Source: Gordonia sp. SL306 (lineage in GTDB: Bacteria > Actinomycetota > Actinomycetes > Mycobacteriales > Mycobacteriaceae). Taken from it: DNA of 64,000 nt. The translations under genes and the position numbers were made by a program. Shown in pieces: positions 33,146 through 43,122 of this stretch (its first letter is position 1; each line of letters begins with the position of its first letter). Under the pieces are notes generated by a model that was not told the DNA's origin, did no database searches, and saw only the letters and a list, made by a program, of their open reading frames with translations. Where the stretch lies: the NCBI RefSeq assembly GCF_026625785.1, contig NZ_CP113063.1, positions 4,588,001 through 4,652,000 on the forward strand, in the 5' to 3' direction.

Positions 33146-34937
33146 CCTGTTGACCAACAGACAACCCCGCGTCACCGCCGAGGTGACGCGGGGTTGTCTG
33201 CTGTTCGGGGTGGTGCACGGGACCGCGCCGCGGGCCGAGACCGAGCGTCAGCACGGCGATCGCCGCGCACATACCGGCGAGCACCCACAACGTCGTCTGG
33301 AACGCCCCCACGAAACTTCGTGCCGCCACTGACCGGCCCGCCACCTGCAATTGGCCCTCGGCCTTGTCGACCAGATCCGCCGCCATGCCACTCCGTGCCG
33401 AGGCATCGCCGCCGCACCCCGGCGTGGGTCGATCGGGATGCGGCGAGGTCAGACGGTCGCGTGCACAGTCGGCGAACCGATCGGCCATCGGACCGCGGAA
33501 CATCGGCTCGACGGTGGTGTGCTGCAGCTCTGCGACGAGTTCCGCACGTGCTGTCGGCACCACTGACTGCGCGTGAGCGGCAACCTGACCGAAGAAGAAC
33601 AGGGACACGACGGCCAGCCCGATCGACGCGCCGATCTGCTGAACCGTCGGTACGCATCCCGATGCCGAGCCGATGTTCGCCTCGGAGGTGTCCGACAGGA
33701 TCGCCGTCTGCAGCGGCGCGACGAACAGACCGGTGCCGATACCACCGACCACGAGTGGCGCGATCACCGCGGGTATCGACATCGTCCCGCTGATCGGCTG
33801 CAGCGTCAGCCCGATCCAGGCGAGCCCGGTGCCGAGTACGAGGACACCGGCACACAATGTCCGCGCCGACCCGATCCGGTCGACGACGGCAGGGGAGAGT
33901 ACCGATCCCACGACACCGCCGACCGCGAACGGCAGTGCCAGCAGTCCGGTGCGCAACGGGGAGTAGCCGAGTCCGAACTGGGCCGAGATGGAGACGGTGA
34001 AGAAGAATCCGGCGAACACACTGAAGAAGAGCAGCGAGAGCGACAGACCGACGGTGAAGCGTCGAGAGCCGAACAGATCCACCCTGAGCAAGGGTGCGCC
34101 GCCCCGTGCGAGGAGTTGCCGTTCGAGGACCACGAACAGGACGAGCAGCACGGTCGACGCACCCATCATGACCCAGAGCCGCGGCGGCCAACCCTGCTCA
34201 CGTCCCACGGCGAGGGGATACAGCAGAAAGAACAGACCCGCGGTCGACAGGGCCATTCCACGCAGATCCAGTCGGGGTGCGGGCAGCTCACGCAGTTGCG
34301 GAAGCCGGCGCCACGCCAACCCACACGCGATCACGCCGAGCGGGAAGTTGACGAAGAAGATCGTCCGCCAACCCCACCCGAGGACGTCCGAGGTGACGAG
34401 CACACCACCGATGACGGGCCCGAGCATCGCGGCGAGACCTGCGACGGCGCCGTAGATGCCGAACACCAGACCATGTCGGGTCTTGGGGAAGAGTGCGGCG
34501 ATGAGCGCCAACGTCTGTGCCGACATGAGAGCGGCGCTGACACCCTGGGCACCCCGGAACACGATCAGCTCGACAGGTCCCTGAGCCACACCGCAGAGCA
34601 CCGACGTGACGGTGAACGCCAGGATCGCGGTGACGAACACGCGCCGGCGACCGAGGCGGCCGCCCAGGGTTGCGGCGGTCAGCAGGGTGCACGCGAATGC
34701 CAGGGTGTACACGCTGAGGACCAACAGTTGCTCGGAGGTGGACGCGCGGAGGTCGGTGGTCAGGTCCGGGAGTGCGATGTTGACGATCGTGGTGTCGAGC
34801 ATCTGCATGAACAGACCGAGCAGGCAGCCGGCGAGGGCCAACCACGCTGCGCGGTCGACCGGCTCGGCCGCGGCCGAATCCGCAGGCGCGGCGTCGGCAC
34901 TCGCCATCGTGCCCCGGTCGTGCGCGGGCGGGGTCAC
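33117..34937 (-). CDS. DHA2-type MFS exporter
   Basis: Fourteen-helix drug:proton antiporter family transporter, 606 aa. Motif A appears as [11 protein letters not shown], motif C-like glycines as [11 protein letters not shown], and the N-terminus of helix 1 has [23 protein letters not shown] 34937 overlaps the stop of the acyltransferase gene by 4 nt, so the two are coupled; the exporter may move the acyltransferase product. Its C-terminal 28 codons run through the tsf terminator hairpin and end inside tsf, so that tail is unlikely to be conserved. Confidence 0.85.
   Translation of the reverse strand: MTPPAHDRGTMASADAAPADSAAAEPVDRAAWLALAGCLLGLFMQMLDTTIVNIALPDLTTDLRASTSEQLLVLSVYTLAFACTLLTAATLGGRLGRRRVFVTAILAFTVTSVLCGVAQGPVELIVFRGAQGVSAALMSAQTLALIAALFPKTRHGLVFGIYGAVAGLAAMLGPVIGGVLVTSDVLGWGWRTIFFVNFPLGVIACGLAWRRLPQLRELPAPRLDLRGMALSTAGLFFLLYPLAVGREQGWPPRLWVMMGASTVLLVLFVVLERQLLARGGAPLLRVDLFGSRRFTVGLSLSLLFFSVFAGFFFTVSISAQFGLGYSPLRTGLLALPFAVGGVVGSVLSPAVVDRIGSARTLCAGVLVLGTGLAWIGLTLQPISGTMSIPAVIAPLVVGGIGTGLFVAPLQTAILSDTSEANIGSASGCVPTVQQIGASIGLAVVSLFFFGQVAAHAQSVVPTARAELVAELQHTTVEPMFRGPMADRFADCARDRLTSPHPDRPTPGCGGDASARSGMAADLVDKAEGQLQVAGRSVAARSFVGAFQTTLWVLAGMCAAIAVLTLGLGPRRGPVHHPEQQTTPRHLGGDAGLSVGQQVRTGRPRSG
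33158..33200. terminator. 19-bp terminator after tsf, shared with the exporter gene
   Basis: Arms 33158-33176 and 33182-33200 pair perfectly around a 5-nt loop, the longest hairpin in the window. It starts 12 nt after the tsf stop. On the minus strand it lies inside the final codons of the exporter gene, so it can end tsf transcripts but would have to be read through by the exporter transcript. Confidence 0.8.
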
Positions 34938-36361
34938 CGGGTCAGCGCGGGGGCAACCTGGTCGTAGTCACCCTGACTCGCAACGGTTTCCATGATCTCG
35001 ATGAACTTGTGCGTGTAGTCGTGCACAGATTCCCGGGCGATCTCGGTGTCGGGATACAAGAAGGTCATCGAGGTCTCTTCCTGGAATCGGTTGATCCACA
35101 TGAACACCTCTTCGCTGCTGCCCCGGTTGCCGTACAGGCATCCGTTGATGGCGTCGAACATCTCGACGCCGGGCAGCTTCCGCACGTCGATGTAGGAGAT
35201 CATCGGAACCGACCAGCCGGGCTCGACATCGATGCCGTCTTCCGGTCGCACGAGCTCGAGGACCCGGTGGAAGGACACATCGGTCAGGTCTTTCCCGGCC
35301 TCGTAACTCCGGGCGGCCTGCGCGACCGCCGAGGCGAACGTGCTGTCGGGCCGTACCGTCACCGGGACCGGGATGAGGCTGGTGAACCATCCGACCGAGT
35401 TCAGTTCACTGCCGGTCTGCCGGGTGCTCTTGGGCGTCATTCCCAGATAGCCGGACTCGCCGGTGAACTCGGCGTAGGCCAGCGCGGCGATGGCCATGAG
35501 GCCGGCTGTGACGTTTCCGCCGTTCGCCCGACAGGCGTCCTCGAATCGCTGTGCAGCAGCATCGTCGTCGAAGACCTTCGTCGTGAGATGCGCACTGCGG
35601 GTGTGGGTGTCGGCATCCTTTCCGAGCGGTAGCGGAAAGCGGGGAAGGTGGCCGCCATGGTCCGACACGACGTCGATCCACCTCTGGACCCGGGGAGAAT
35701 CCCGGGACAGTTCGCGCGAGATGGACCGCTCGCGGTCGCAGTAGTCGACATAGCTGCCGACCGGCGCCAGGGCGGTGTCCATGCCGAACGCCGCATTCAT
35801 GTACAGAGTCATCAGATCGACGCAGGTCATCGCCTGCGACATGCCATCGGTGTTCAGATGATCCACGGCGCAGTAGATGGTGAATCCGCCATCCCACTCG
35901 ATTGCGCCGAACGAGAAGCAGTCCCAGTCGAAGGGCCCGGGGGTCTCCTGCTGTACGTGCGCACGGATGCGGGCCGGCGTGGAGAAATCGCCGTGATCGT
36001 TGCAGAGCAGTTCGATCGTCTCCGGTTCGGTCACATGTCTGGCGACGGATCCGTCGGGCTCGACCGAGAACCATGACCTGAACGTGTCGTGTCGGCGCAG
36101 GAAGGTGGTCAGCGCGGTGGTCAATGCCGAAGGGTCCAGCTGCGCTCGGATGTCGAACGCGATCAGACACAGACGTGAGAACCGGAAGCCGGCGGATCGG
36201 TTGCGATCCGCAGCGCGGAGGTACTCCTCCTGCTGATGCGACGGCGGCACCGGATGCATTGCAGCACGCGATGATTCGGCGATCGATGATGGAGACGCGA
36301 CCCAGCTGGTCAATCGTCCCGGACGAGGGTTCCACTCGTCGATGAGCCCGAAACTTACCAT
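34934..36361 (-). CDS. PapA-type acyltransferase (condensation-domain fold)
   Basis: Polyketide-associated-protein family acyltransferase, 475 aa, of the PapA1/PapA2 type that acylates trehalose-based lipids in mycobacteria. The family active site HHxxxDG appears as DHLNTDG (His168, Asp172, Gly173). Other family features are HPVPPSHQQEEYLRA, RRHDTFRSWFSV, WDCFSFGAIEWDGGF and SVGWFTSLIPVPV. It is the first gene of a two-gene minus-strand unit with the exporter. The acceptor sugar and acyl chain cannot be read from sequence. In Gordonia-like bacteria a trehalolipid product is plausible. Confidence 0.82.
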   Translation of the reverse strand: MVSFGLIDEWNPRPGRLTSWVASPSSIAESSRAAMHPVPPSHQQEEYLRAADRNRSAGFRFSRLCLIAFDIRAQLDPSALTTALTTFLRRHDTFRSWFSVEPDGSVARHVTEPETIELLCNDHGDFSTPARIRAHVQQETPGPFDWDCFSFGAIEWDGGFTIYCAVDHLNTDGMSQAMTCVDLMTLYMNAAFGMDTALAPVGSYVDYCDRERSISRELSRDSPRVQRWIDVVSDHGGHLPRFPLPLGKDADTHTRSAHLTTKVFDDDAAAQRFEDACRANGGNVTAGLMAIAALAYAEFTGESGYLGMTPKSTRQTGSELNSVGWFTSLIPVPVTVRPDSTFASAVAQAARSYEAGKDLTDVSFHRVLELVRPEDGIDVEPGWSVPMISYIDVRKLPGVEMFDAINGCLYGNRGSSEEVFMWINRFQEETSMTFLYPDTEIARESVHDYTHKFIEIMETVASQGDYDQVAPALTR

Positions 36362-36510
36362 CTCTAACCTCTATTCGCTGATTGCGGATGGAGCGGTGGC
36401 TCGCCCGTGGGCTACCGCACTTGGACGCGAGATCTCGAAACGAGAGCCGGCCGGACCGGGAAGTTCAATCCCTCCCACAGCATCCACCCATGAAAGATGT
36501 TGCCTGTCAA

Positions 36511-36522
36511 CAATTTTAATTG
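36511..36522. repeat. AT-rich palindrome in the divergent lipid-locus promoter region
   Basis: CAATTTTAATTG is a perfect palindrome in a 273-bp divergent region between the acyltransferase and esterase genes, in an AT-rich patch unlike its surroundings. TGTC and GACA flank it at 36506-36509 and 36523-36526. It may be an operator shared by both transcripts. Confidence 0.4.
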
Positions 36523-36634
36523 GACAAAGGTCCCAGTCATGCGTACCTGCGAGGGGGTGGACAGCGGGGAGGTGTTACGGCACACTCCAAGCGTCGACAC
36601 CGAGTCGGGTGTTTCTGCGATGGGGGTGACAAGG

Positions 36635-37678
36635 ATGGGCAAGCCTGAGGCGGGGCCATCGGTCTCACGAGTCATGCGGGTCGTCGCCGCATGGGGAGTG
36701 ACGACAGCGGCCGCGATGGCCTGTGTCGCCATGGCGGGGCAGCTGGTGCCGTCGGTGTCGTCCGCGACCCCGTTGGGTGCGACGATCGTCGCCGAGCATG
36801 TCCGGTCGACCCACGAGATCGACCTCACGGTGCACTCGGTGGCGATGCGTAGAGCGTTGTCCGTCAAGGTGATTCCCGCGCGCGGTGGCGGTCCTGCTCC
36901 GACGCTCTACCTGTTGAACGGAGCCGCCGGGGGCGAGGGTGGCAGCAGCTGGTTCGACCAGACCGACATCCGGCCCTTCTTCGCCGGCGAGCATGTCAAC
37001 GTCGTCGTCCCGATGGGCGGTGCGGCGAGTTACTTCACCGACTGGAAGCGCCCGGATCCTACACTGGGGTACCAGAAGTGGTCCACCTTTCTGACCGACG
37101 AGCTCCCGCGGGCCATCGACGCGCGTTTCGATGGCAACGGACGCAACGCAATTGCCGGTATCTCGATGGCCGGGACATCGGTCTTCCAGCTGTCGCTACA
37201 CGCTCCGAAGCGCTACCAGGCGATCGGTTCGTTCAGTGGATGCGCGCAGACCAGTGACCCGCTCGGGCAAGCCGTCGTCCGGATGGTGGTGGAGGGACGC
37301 GGCGGTGGAAACACTCTCAACATGTGGGGGCCGCCCACCGACCCGTCATGGCGGGACAACGACCCGTACCTGCACGTCGACGAGTTCCGCGGCAAGTCCG
37401 TCTACGTCTCCAACGGTTCCGGGACGCCCGGACGCTACGACACGATCAACGGGCCGGGCATCGACGGAAACGGCGGCAAGCTGTTCGACCAGATCGCGGT
37501 CGGTGCGGTCATCGAGACCGCAACCGGCGAATGTACGCGCAACCTCCAGCGACGCATGCGAGAACAAGGGGTCGCCGCGACATTCCACCTGTACGACGGC
37601 GGCACTCACGCGTGGCCGTACTGGCAGGACGAACTGCACCGCGCGTGGCCGCAGTTCCGACGGGCTCTCGCCGCGTGA
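36635..37678 (+). CDS. Antigen-85-like secreted esterase / acyltransferase
   Basis: Exported alpha/beta hydrolase of the mycolyltransferase-esterase (antigen 85/FbpA) family, 347 aa. A signal peptide (MRVVAAWGVTTAAAMACVAM) precedes the mature domain. The nucleophile is Ser177 in GISMAGTS; the catalytic His lies in GGTHAWPYWQDEL, matching the H-x-W motif of antigen 85. LYLLNGAAGGEGGSSW forms the oxyanion region. Start choice is between ATG 36620 and 36635. It is divergent from the PapA gene and 50 bp upstream of gpgS. Substrate inferred: an envelope glycolipid. Confidence 0.8.
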   Translation: MGKPEAGPSVSRVMRVVAAWGVTTAAAMACVAMAGQLVPSVSSATPLGATIVAEHVRSTHEIDLTVHSVAMRRALSVKVIPARGGGPAPTLYLLNGAAGGEGGSSWFDQTDIRPFFAGEHVNVVVPMGGAASYFTDWKRPDPTLGYQKWSTFLTDELPRAIDARFDGNGRNAIAGISMAGTSVFQLSLHAPKRYQAIGSFSGCAQTSDPLGQAVVRMVVEGRGGGNTLNMWGPPTDPSWRDNDPYLHVDEFRGKSVYVSNGSGTPGRYDTINGPGIDGNGGKLFDQIAVGAVIETATGECTRNLQRRMREQGVAATFHLYDGGTHAWPYWQDELHRAWPQFRRALAA

Positions 37679-37728
37679 CGGCCCGTCGTCACGACCGTGC
37701 CGGGACTGCCGCGGACGGTGGGACCGGG

Positions 37729-38700
37729 ATGGACCGCGATTCGATGACGATCGCCGACATGGCGGGCTCGGCGACCTGGCTGGAATCGAACACGTGGGAC
37801 CGGCCGGAGTGGTCGATCGACGAATTGATCGCCCACAAGGAGGGCCGGTCGATCTCGGTGGTGTTGCCGGCCCTCGACGAGGAGCGGACCGTCGGGTCCG
37901 TGATTGCGAGCATCATGCCCCTCGTGGGTGGGCTCGTCGACGAGGTCGTCGTGGTCGACTCCGGGTCGTCGGATGCCACCATGGCTCGCGCAGCGGCCGC
38001 GGGGGCACGTGTGGAGAGCAGGGAGTCGGCGTTGCCGGGGGTGGCGCCGTTGCCGGGCAAGGGTGAGGTCCTGTGGCGGTCGCTGGCGACGACGATCGGC
38101 GACATCGTGGTCTACGTCGACAGTGACCTGGTGGATCCCGATCCGATGTATGTGCCCAGGCTCGTCGGTCCGCTGCTGATGCTGCCCGAGTTGCAGCTGG
38201 TCAAGGGCTATTACCGTCGGCCGCTCATGGGATCCGGCGGGATCGATCCGACCGGCGGCGGGCGGGTGACCGAGCTCGTGGTGCGGCCTCTGGTCGCGGC
38301 TCTGAGGCCCGAGCTGTCCGCCCTGATCCAGCCTCTGGCAGGCGAATATGCCGGAACCCGCGAGTTGCTGACATCGATTCCGTTCGCCCCGGGATACGGC
38401 GTGGAGATCGGCATCCTCCTCGACACGTTGAGCCGGCATGGGATGGATGCGATGGGTCAGGTCAATCTCGGGACCAGGATCCATCGCAACCGCCCTCTAC
38501 GTGAACTGGGGCCGATGTCCCGCCAGATCGTCGCGACACTGATGAGTAGGCTCGGGATCGAGGATTCGGGGAGTCCTCTCACCCAGTTCCTGATGGAGGG
38601 TGACGGGCACTCCGTCCGTCGCGCCTATCCGGTGCTCGACGATCGGCCTCCGATGCGGACGGTTCCTGGTCGCACTCTGGCCGACGTCGGCGCTCTCTGA
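37729..38700 (+). CDS. gpgS: Glucosyl-3-phosphoglycerate synthase
   Basis: GT81 glycosyltransferase that makes glucosyl-3-phosphoglycerate, the first step of methylglucose lipopolysaccharide synthesis. The 323-aa protein shows ISVVLPALDEE, VVVVDSGSSDAT, the metal-binding D131-S-D133 in VVYVDSDL, LVKGYYRRPL, GGGRVTELVVRPL and FAPGYGVEIG, all as in characterised mycobacterial GpgS. ATG 37729 gives a length close to known enzymes; GTG 37675, overlapping the esterase stop, is an alternative. In M. tuberculosis gpgS lies elsewhere, so this position beside envelope-lipid genes is notable. Confidence 0.88.
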   Translation: MDRDSMTIADMAGSATWLESNTWDRPEWSIDELIAHKEGRSISVVLPALDEERTVGSVIASIMPLVGGLVDEVVVVDSGSSDATMARAAAAGARVESRESALPGVAPLPGKGEVLWRSLATTIGDIVVYVDSDLVDPDPMYVPRLVGPLLMLPELQLVKGYYRRPLMGSGGIDPTGGGRVTELVVRPLVAALRPELSALIQPLAGEYAGTRELLTSIPFAPGYGVEIGILLDTLSRHGMDAMGQVNLGTRIHRNRPLRELGPMSRQIVATLMSRLGIEDSGSPLTQFLMEGDGHSVRRAYPVLDDRPPMRTVPGRTLADVGAL

Positions 38701-38800
38701 CAGCTCGCGCACGCCGTCCGCATGCGTGCTCTGCGTGGGCCGACTCGTCCTGCGGACGGGCGCGCCGACCGCTCTTCGCCGGACCGCTCGTCGAGGGACG

Positions 38801-38806
38801 TACGAT
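38801..38806 (+). promoter_or_regulatory. Possible pyrH -10 box
   Basis: TACGAT lies 29 nt before ATG 38836 in the gap after gpgS; the -35 is weak. It would start the pyrH-frr-cdsA unit. Confidence 0.35.
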
Positions 38807-38835
38807 GTTCACCGAACCGACGAGTGAGGATGTTG

Positions 38836-39576
38836 ATGAGCGAAACCCCCGACATGCAGCAGTCCGAACGTCACGGCTACCGTCGCGTGCTTCTCAAACT
38901 CGGGGGTGAGATGTTCGGCGGCGGCGAGGTAGGTCTCGATCCCGACGTCGTGGCGACCGTCGCCGACCAGATCGCCGATGTGGTCGGATCGGGGGTGCAG
39001 GTTGCGGTCGTCATCGGCGGTGGCAACTTCTTCCGAGGCGCCGAACTCCAGCAGCGTGGACTCGATCGATCCCGGTCGGACTACATGGGCATGCTCGGTA
39101 CGGTGATGAATTGTCTCGCCTTGCAGGACTTTCTGGAGAAGCGTGGCGTGAGCACGCGCGTCCAGACCGCCATCACGATGGGCCAGGTGGCCGAGCCCTA
39201 TCTGCCCCTGAGGGCGCAACGTCACCTGGAAAAGGGGCGGGTGGTGATCTTCGGCGCAGGCATGGGGATGCCCTATTTCTCCACCGACACCACCGCAGCT
39301 CAGCGGGCCCTGGAGATCAAGGCCGAGGTCGTCTTGATGGCCAAGGGGGTCGACGGTGTGTACGACGCCGATCCTCGTCTCGTCCCGGATGCCAAGATGT
39401 ACACCGAGGTCACCCATCGCGAGGTGCTCGACAAGGAACTCAAGGTCGCCGACGCGACCGCGTTCAGTCTGTGTATGGACAACAAGATGCCGATGCTGGT
39501 GTTCAATCTGCTGGAGGAGGGCAACATCGCCCGGGCAGTCGCAGGCAAGCGAATCGGCACCCTGGTGGCAACGTAG
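38836..39576 (+). CDS. pyrH: UMP kinase
   Basis: Hexameric amino-acid-kinase-family enzyme that phosphorylates UMP to [17 protein letters not shown] is the phosphate-binding start, followed by [29 protein letters not shown] and the uridine site [16 protein letters not shown]. Length is 246 aa. ATG 38836 is spaced well from GTGAGGA; ATG 38830 is possible. pyrH-frr-cdsA order is standard. Confidence 0.96.
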   Translation: MSETPDMQQSERHGYRRVLLKLGGEMFGGGEVGLDPDVVATVADQIADVVGSGVQVAVVIGGGNFFRGAELQQRGLDRSRSDYMGMLGTVMNCLALQDFLEKRGVSTRVQTAITMGQVAEPYLPLRAQRHLEKGRVVIFGAGMGMPYFSTDTTAAQRALEIKAEVVLMAKGVDGVYDADPRLVPDAKMYTEVTHREVLDKELKVADATAFSLCMDNKMPMLVFNLLEEGNIARAVAGKRIGTLVAT

Positions 39577-39643
39577 TCATGCCGGCTCGTGCCCTCATGA
39601 CCTGCACCAATCCGAACCCGTACCGAGTAGAAGTGGGACGACG

Positions 39644-40201
39644 ATGATCGACGACGCGCTGCTGGACGCCGAAGAGAAGATGGAGAAGGCGGTCGGTGTC
39701 GCCAAGGACGACATGGGCTCGATTCGCACCGGCCGTGCCAATCCTGCGATGTTCAACAAGGTCAACATCGAGTACTACGGTGCGCTCACCCCGGTCACGC
39801 AGGTGGCGAGCATCAACACGCCGGAAGCCAGGATGGTCGTGATCAAGCCCTACGAGCCCTCCACACTGCGCGACATCGAGACGGCGATCCGCAACTCCGA
39901 CCTCGGCGTGAACCCGACCAACGACGGCACGATCATCCGGGTCGCGATCCCTCAGCTCACCGAGGAACGGCGGCGCGAGCTCGTCAAGCAGGCCAAAGGC
40001 AAGGGCGAGGACGCGAAGGTGGCCATCCGTAATGTCCGCCGTAAGGCCGTCGACGAACTCAAGCGCATCCAGAAGGATGGCGAGGCCGGCGAGGACGAGG
40101 TGAACCGCGCTGAGAAGGAACTCGACAAGACGACCGCCGGCTACGTCACCCAGGTCGACGACCTGGTGAAGCACAAAGAGAACGAATTGCTCGAAGTGTG
40201 A
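39644..40201 (+). CDS. frr: Ribosome recycling factor
   Basis: tRNA-shaped protein that splits post-termination ribosomes with EF-G. The 185-aa sequence has [57 protein letters not shown] and a final helix rich in Lys/Glu. GTGGGA precedes ATG 39644. The stop overlaps the cdsA GTG by 4 nt, so cdsA is translationally coupled. Confidence 0.97.
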   Translation: MIDDALLDAEEKMEKAVGVAKDDMGSIRTGRANPAMFNKVNIEYYGALTPVTQVASINTPEARMVVIKPYEPSTLRDIETAIRNSDLGVNPTNDGTIIRVAIPQLTEERRRELVKQAKGKGEDAKVAIRNVRRKAVDELKRIQKDGEAGEDEVNRAEKELDKTTAGYVTQVDDLVKHKENELLEV

Positions 40202-41154
40202 GCACTGACCCAACCCACGCGTCTATACCGGAAGTGATGGCCACCGAATCCTCCGCGAACACGCCGCCTGCCGAAGGCGGCGAGGGTTCGGGGACCCCCG
40301 CCGAGCCGGTGTCCGGGGAGGCGCCTGCGCCCAAGAAGTCGCGGGCGGGCCGAAATCTGCCCGCGGCGATCGCGGTCGGCGGGTCCCTCGGTGTCTCTAT
40401 CATCCTGATCCTGCTGTTCGCGCCGAAGATCTGGTACGGCGTGGTTGCCGTTGCGTTCGCGATCGCGACGTGGGAGGTGACCAAGCGGTTGCGCGACGGC
40501 GGCTTCCAGGTGGCGCTGTGGCCGTTGCTGATCGGCGGGCAGGCGATCATCTGGTCGAGTTGGCCCTGGGCGCAGACCGGAGTGCTCACCGCGTTCGCGG
40601 CGACGGTGCTGATCCTGATGGTCTGGATGCTGCTGGCCCAGGGGATCGGTCACGCACCCGAGAACTACCTCCGAAATCTGGCCGCGAGTGTGTTCGTGCT
40701 GGCATGGTTGCCGCTGCTCGCGTCGTTCGGCGCCTACATGGTGGTGCAGGACCACGGCGCCGCCCGAGTGGCGACGTTGATGGTGGTGGTGGTGTGCTCC
40801 GACGTCGGCGGCTATGCCGCGGGCGTGTTGTTCGGCAAGCATGCGATGGCGCCGGCCATCAGCCCGAAGAAATCCTGGGAAGGGCTCGTCGGATCACTGG
40901 TCGTCGGTACGGCGGGCGCGATCTGCTGCGTGGTCTTCCTCCTCGACACCCACTGGTGGGTCGGCGCGATCCTCGGACCGGTGCTGGTCGTCTGCGCAAC
41001 GCTCGGTGATCTGGTCGAATCCCAGGTCAAACGGGACCTCGGTATCAAGGACATGGGCACGTTGCTCCCTGGACACGGCGGCATCATGGATCGACTCGAC
41101 TCGCTGCTGCCGTCGGCGTTCATCGTGTGGGCGGTCCTGACTGCGCTCCTCTGA
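40198..41154 (+). CDS. cdsA: Phosphatidate cytidylyltransferase (CDP-DAG synthase)
   Basis: Membrane enzyme that makes CDP-diacylglycerol from phosphatidic acid and CTP, the branch point for phospholipids and PIMs. About eight hydrophobic helices follow a Pro/Ala-rich cytoplasmic tail of 45 residues. The signature is [20 protein letters not shown], followed by [20 protein letters not shown] is the second conserved block. GTG 40198 overlaps frr by 4 nt. Length is 318 aa. Confidence 0.95.
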   Translation: MSTDPTHASIPEVMATESSANTPPAEGGEGSGTPAEPVSGEAPAPKKSRAGRNLPAAIAVGGSLGVSIILILLFAPKIWYGVVAVAFAIATWEVTKRLRDGGFQVALWPLLIGGQAIIWSSWPWAQTGVLTAFAATVLILMVWMLLAQGIGHAPENYLRNLAASVFVLAWLPLLASFGAYMVVQDHGAARVATLMVVVVCSDVGGYAAGVLFGKHAMAPAISPKKSWEGLVGSLVVGTAGAICCVVFLLDTHWWVGAILGPVLVVCATLGDLVESQVKRDLGIKDMGTLLPGHGGIMDRLDSLLPSAFIVWAVLTALL

Positions 41155-41179
41155 CGCCTGTCGGCCGGTGTCGCCTGCG

Positions 41180-41557
41180 CTACTTCTTGGCCTTGCGCAT
41201 CGCCCGGCTCATCTGCAACATGCGCAGGCCGCCGGCCAGGGCGACGATGAGTGCTCCGGCGATCGCGGCGATGAGAAGGCTCACACCCAGCGGTAGGTTG
41301 ACCTCCCAGAAGATCAACGTGATCCGCTGCGAGTCGAGGTTCTGCAGGATGAAGACGAGCAGCAGCACAGTGATGACCGCACCGATCACCAGGCCGATGA
41401 AAGTCGCACGGGTGCGCGTGTGTTCGACGTTCTTCACCTTCGTGCGGAGCTCGTCACGTTCGTCGAGCAAGGCCTGGTGATCTCGATCCAGTTCGGGATC
41501 GGCCGGGGGCAGATCGCCCGGTGTCGCCTCGGGTCGCTGCGGATCAGGTGTCGTCAT
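41180..41557 (-). CDS. LapA-domain membrane protein
   Basis: A 125-aa protein with an acidic Pro/Asp-rich cytoplasmic start, a short coiled stretch ([20 protein letters not shown]) and two membrane helices ([21 protein letters not shown] and [19 protein letters not shown]). The [20 protein letters not shown] between them is the LapA/DUF1049 pattern. It is divergent from rlmN with only 30 bp between the start codons. The function in actinobacteria is unknown. Confidence 0.8.
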   Translation of the reverse strand: MTTPDPQRPEATPGDLPPADPELDRDHQALLDERDELRTKVKNVEHTRTRATFIGLVIGAVITVLLLVFILQNLDSQRITLIFWEVNLPLGVSLLIAAIAGALIVALAGGLRMLQMSRAMRKAKK

Positions 41558-41567
41558 CTACCCATCA

Positions 41568-41585
41568 TGACATGCGACAATGTCA
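41568..41585. repeat. Palindrome in the 30-bp rlmN/LapA divergent promoter
   Basis: TGACAT (41568-41573) and ATGTCA (41580-41585) are perfect complements around GCGACA. The palindrome overlaps the rlmN -10 box and spans most of the space between two start codons, so a bound protein would affect both genes. Confidence 0.4.
41576..41581 (+). promoter_or_regulatory. -10 box of the rlmN leaderless promoter
   Basis: GACAAT ends 6 nt before ATG 41588. No ribosome site is present. dxr uses the same hexamer with the same spacing. Confidence 0.45.
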
Positions 41586-41587
41586 AC

Positions 41588-42694
41588 ATGTCGTCATTGC
41601 CGCTCGTGTTCGACGCGCCCAAACGGGGGCGTCCGCCGACTCATTTCGCCGACCTCGACCCCGACGGCCGGGTCGCCGCCCTCGCTGCCCTGGGGCTCCC
41701 GAAGTTCCGGGCGAATCAGCTGGCGAGACAGTACTACGGCCGCCTCAACGGGGACGTCGAGGAGATGAGCGACCTGCCCGCGACGTCGCGCGATGCCGTC
41801 GGCGAGACACTCTTCCCGCCGTTGCTGAGCCCGGTACGGCACATCTCCTGCGATGACGGCGATACGCGGAAGACACTGTGGCGACTGCACGACGGCACGC
41901 TCCTCGAGAGCGTTCTCATGCGCTACACCGAGCGCAACACACTGTGCATCTCCAGTCAGGCCGGTTGCGGGATGGCGTGCCCGTTCTGCGCGACCGGGCA
42001 GGGCGGCCTCGACCGCAATCTGTCGGCGGCCGAGATCGTCGATCAGGTCCGCGCCGCGGCGCGGGCGCTGCGCGACGGTGAGTTCGGCGCGCCCGGCCGG
42101 TTGTCGAACGTGGTCTTCATGGGTATGGGTGAGCCGCTGGCGAACTACAAGCGCGTGGTCAGCGCGGTCCGGCAGATCACATCGCCGGTACCGGACGGCC
42201 TCGGGATCTCGGCGCGGTCGGTGACCGTCTCGACGGTCGGCCTCGCACCGTCGATCCGGCGTCTGGCCGACGAGGGACTGGCGGTGACACTGGCGGTGTC
42301 GCTGCACACGCCCGACGACGAACTGCGCGACACCCTGGTGCCGGTGAACAACAGGTGGTCGGTATCGGAGGTCCTCGACGCGGCACGCTACTACGCCGAC
42401 ACCACCGGTCGGCGGGTGTCGATCGAGTACGCGTTGATCCGAGACGTCAACGACCAGCCGTGGCGTGCGGATCTGTTGGGGGAGAAGCTGCACAAGGCAC
42501 TCGGCTCCCGAGTACACGTCAACCTGATCCCGCTCAATCCGACGCCGGGATCAGAATGGGACGCCAGTCCCAAACCGGTCGAACGCGAGTTCGTCCGGCG
42601 GGTGCGGGAACAAGGTGTGTCCTGCACGGTGCGGGACACCCGCGGGCAGGAGATCGCCGCAGCCTGTGGGCAGTTGGCGGCCGAGGAACGCTGA
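41588..42694 (+). CDS. rlmN: 23S rRNA / tRNA adenine-C2 methyltransferase RlmN
   Basis: Radical-SAM enzyme that methylates A2503 of 23S rRNA and A37 of some tRNAs. The cluster motif CxxxCxxC is in [23 protein letters not shown] and [18 protein letters not shown] are conserved. The catalytic cysteine near the C-terminus is in [21 protein letters not shown]. Length is 368 aa. The start at ATG 41588 follows a -10 box at leaderless spacing. It converges with the DUF2631 gene 13 bp downstream. Confidence 0.95.
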   Translation: MSSLPLVFDAPKRGRPPTHFADLDPDGRVAALAALGLPKFRANQLARQYYGRLNGDVEEMSDLPATSRDAVGETLFPPLLSPVRHISCDDGDTRKTLWRLHDGTLLESVLMRYTERNTLCISSQAGCGMACPFCATGQGGLDRNLSAAEIVDQVRAAARALRDGEFGAPGRLSNVVFMGMGEPLANYKRVVSAVRQITSPVPDGLGISARSVTVSTVGLAPSIRRLADEGLAVTLAVSLHTPDDELRDTLVPVNNRWSVSEVLDAARYYADTTGRRVSIEYALIRDVNDQPWRADLLGEKLHKALGSRVHVNLIPLNPTPGSEWDASPKPVEREFVRRVREQGVSCTVRDTRGQEIAAACGQLAAEER

Positions 42695-42707
42695 GACCGG
42701 CAGGCGG

Positions 42708-42971
42708 TCAGTTCTTCCAGCGGCCCCGATTGCGGATCGACGGCCGGATCAGGAAATAGGCGAGGACCACGGCCATCCCGACGAGGTAGATGTCCTCGAT
42801 GTGGCCCCGCTGATTGCCGATGAGCATGCAGAGCAGCGCGACGACGCAGAACCATCCGGCGATCATGAAGGACTTGGTCGCCTGACCGTGCCAGCCGAAC
42901 CGGGCCGACGGCGCATCCGCGGGTTCGCGGACCCAGCCGGTGTCGACGGGCTCAACCTCGGTGCTTGCCAC
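42708..42971 (-). CDS. DUF2631 family small membrane protein
   Basis: An 87-aa protein with two hydrophobic segments (FMIAGWFCVVALLCMLIGN and IYLVGMAVVLAYFLI) and the N-terminal GWVREPADAPSARFGWHGQA typical of DUF2631. Homologues lie at the same place, near rlmN and cdsA, in mycobacteria. TGAGGAG precedes GTG 42971. The function is unknown. Confidence 0.85.
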   Translation of the reverse strand: MASTEVEPVDTGWVREPADAPSARFGWHGQATKSFMIAGWFCVVALLCMLIGNQRGHIEDIYLVGMAVVLAYFLIRPSIRNRGRWKN

Positions 42972-43110
42972 GGTGGCTCCTCACTGCACGGTCAGCGATC
43001 TGACGGACGTGGCCAGAAGTCTGACGGTCGGTAGTAGTTCATCGAACAGCATAGCGGTAGCGCTGTGCGCGCGACGTACCTGCCACCACGCATCGTCGCG
43101 GGTTCGGTGA

Positions 43111-43116
43111 CAGAAT
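43111..43116 (+). promoter_or_regulatory. -10 box of a leaderless promoter
   Basis: CAGAAT ends 6 nt before ATG 43123; no ribosome site is seen. Confidence 0.45.
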
Positions 43117-43122
43117 GCCGCC

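Noticed and set aside
33573..34967. Long plus-strand open frame of 464 codons opposite the exporter gene
   Set aside because: Highly charged and repetitive, no ribosome site, no known motif; it mirrors the codons of a clear 14-helix exporter.
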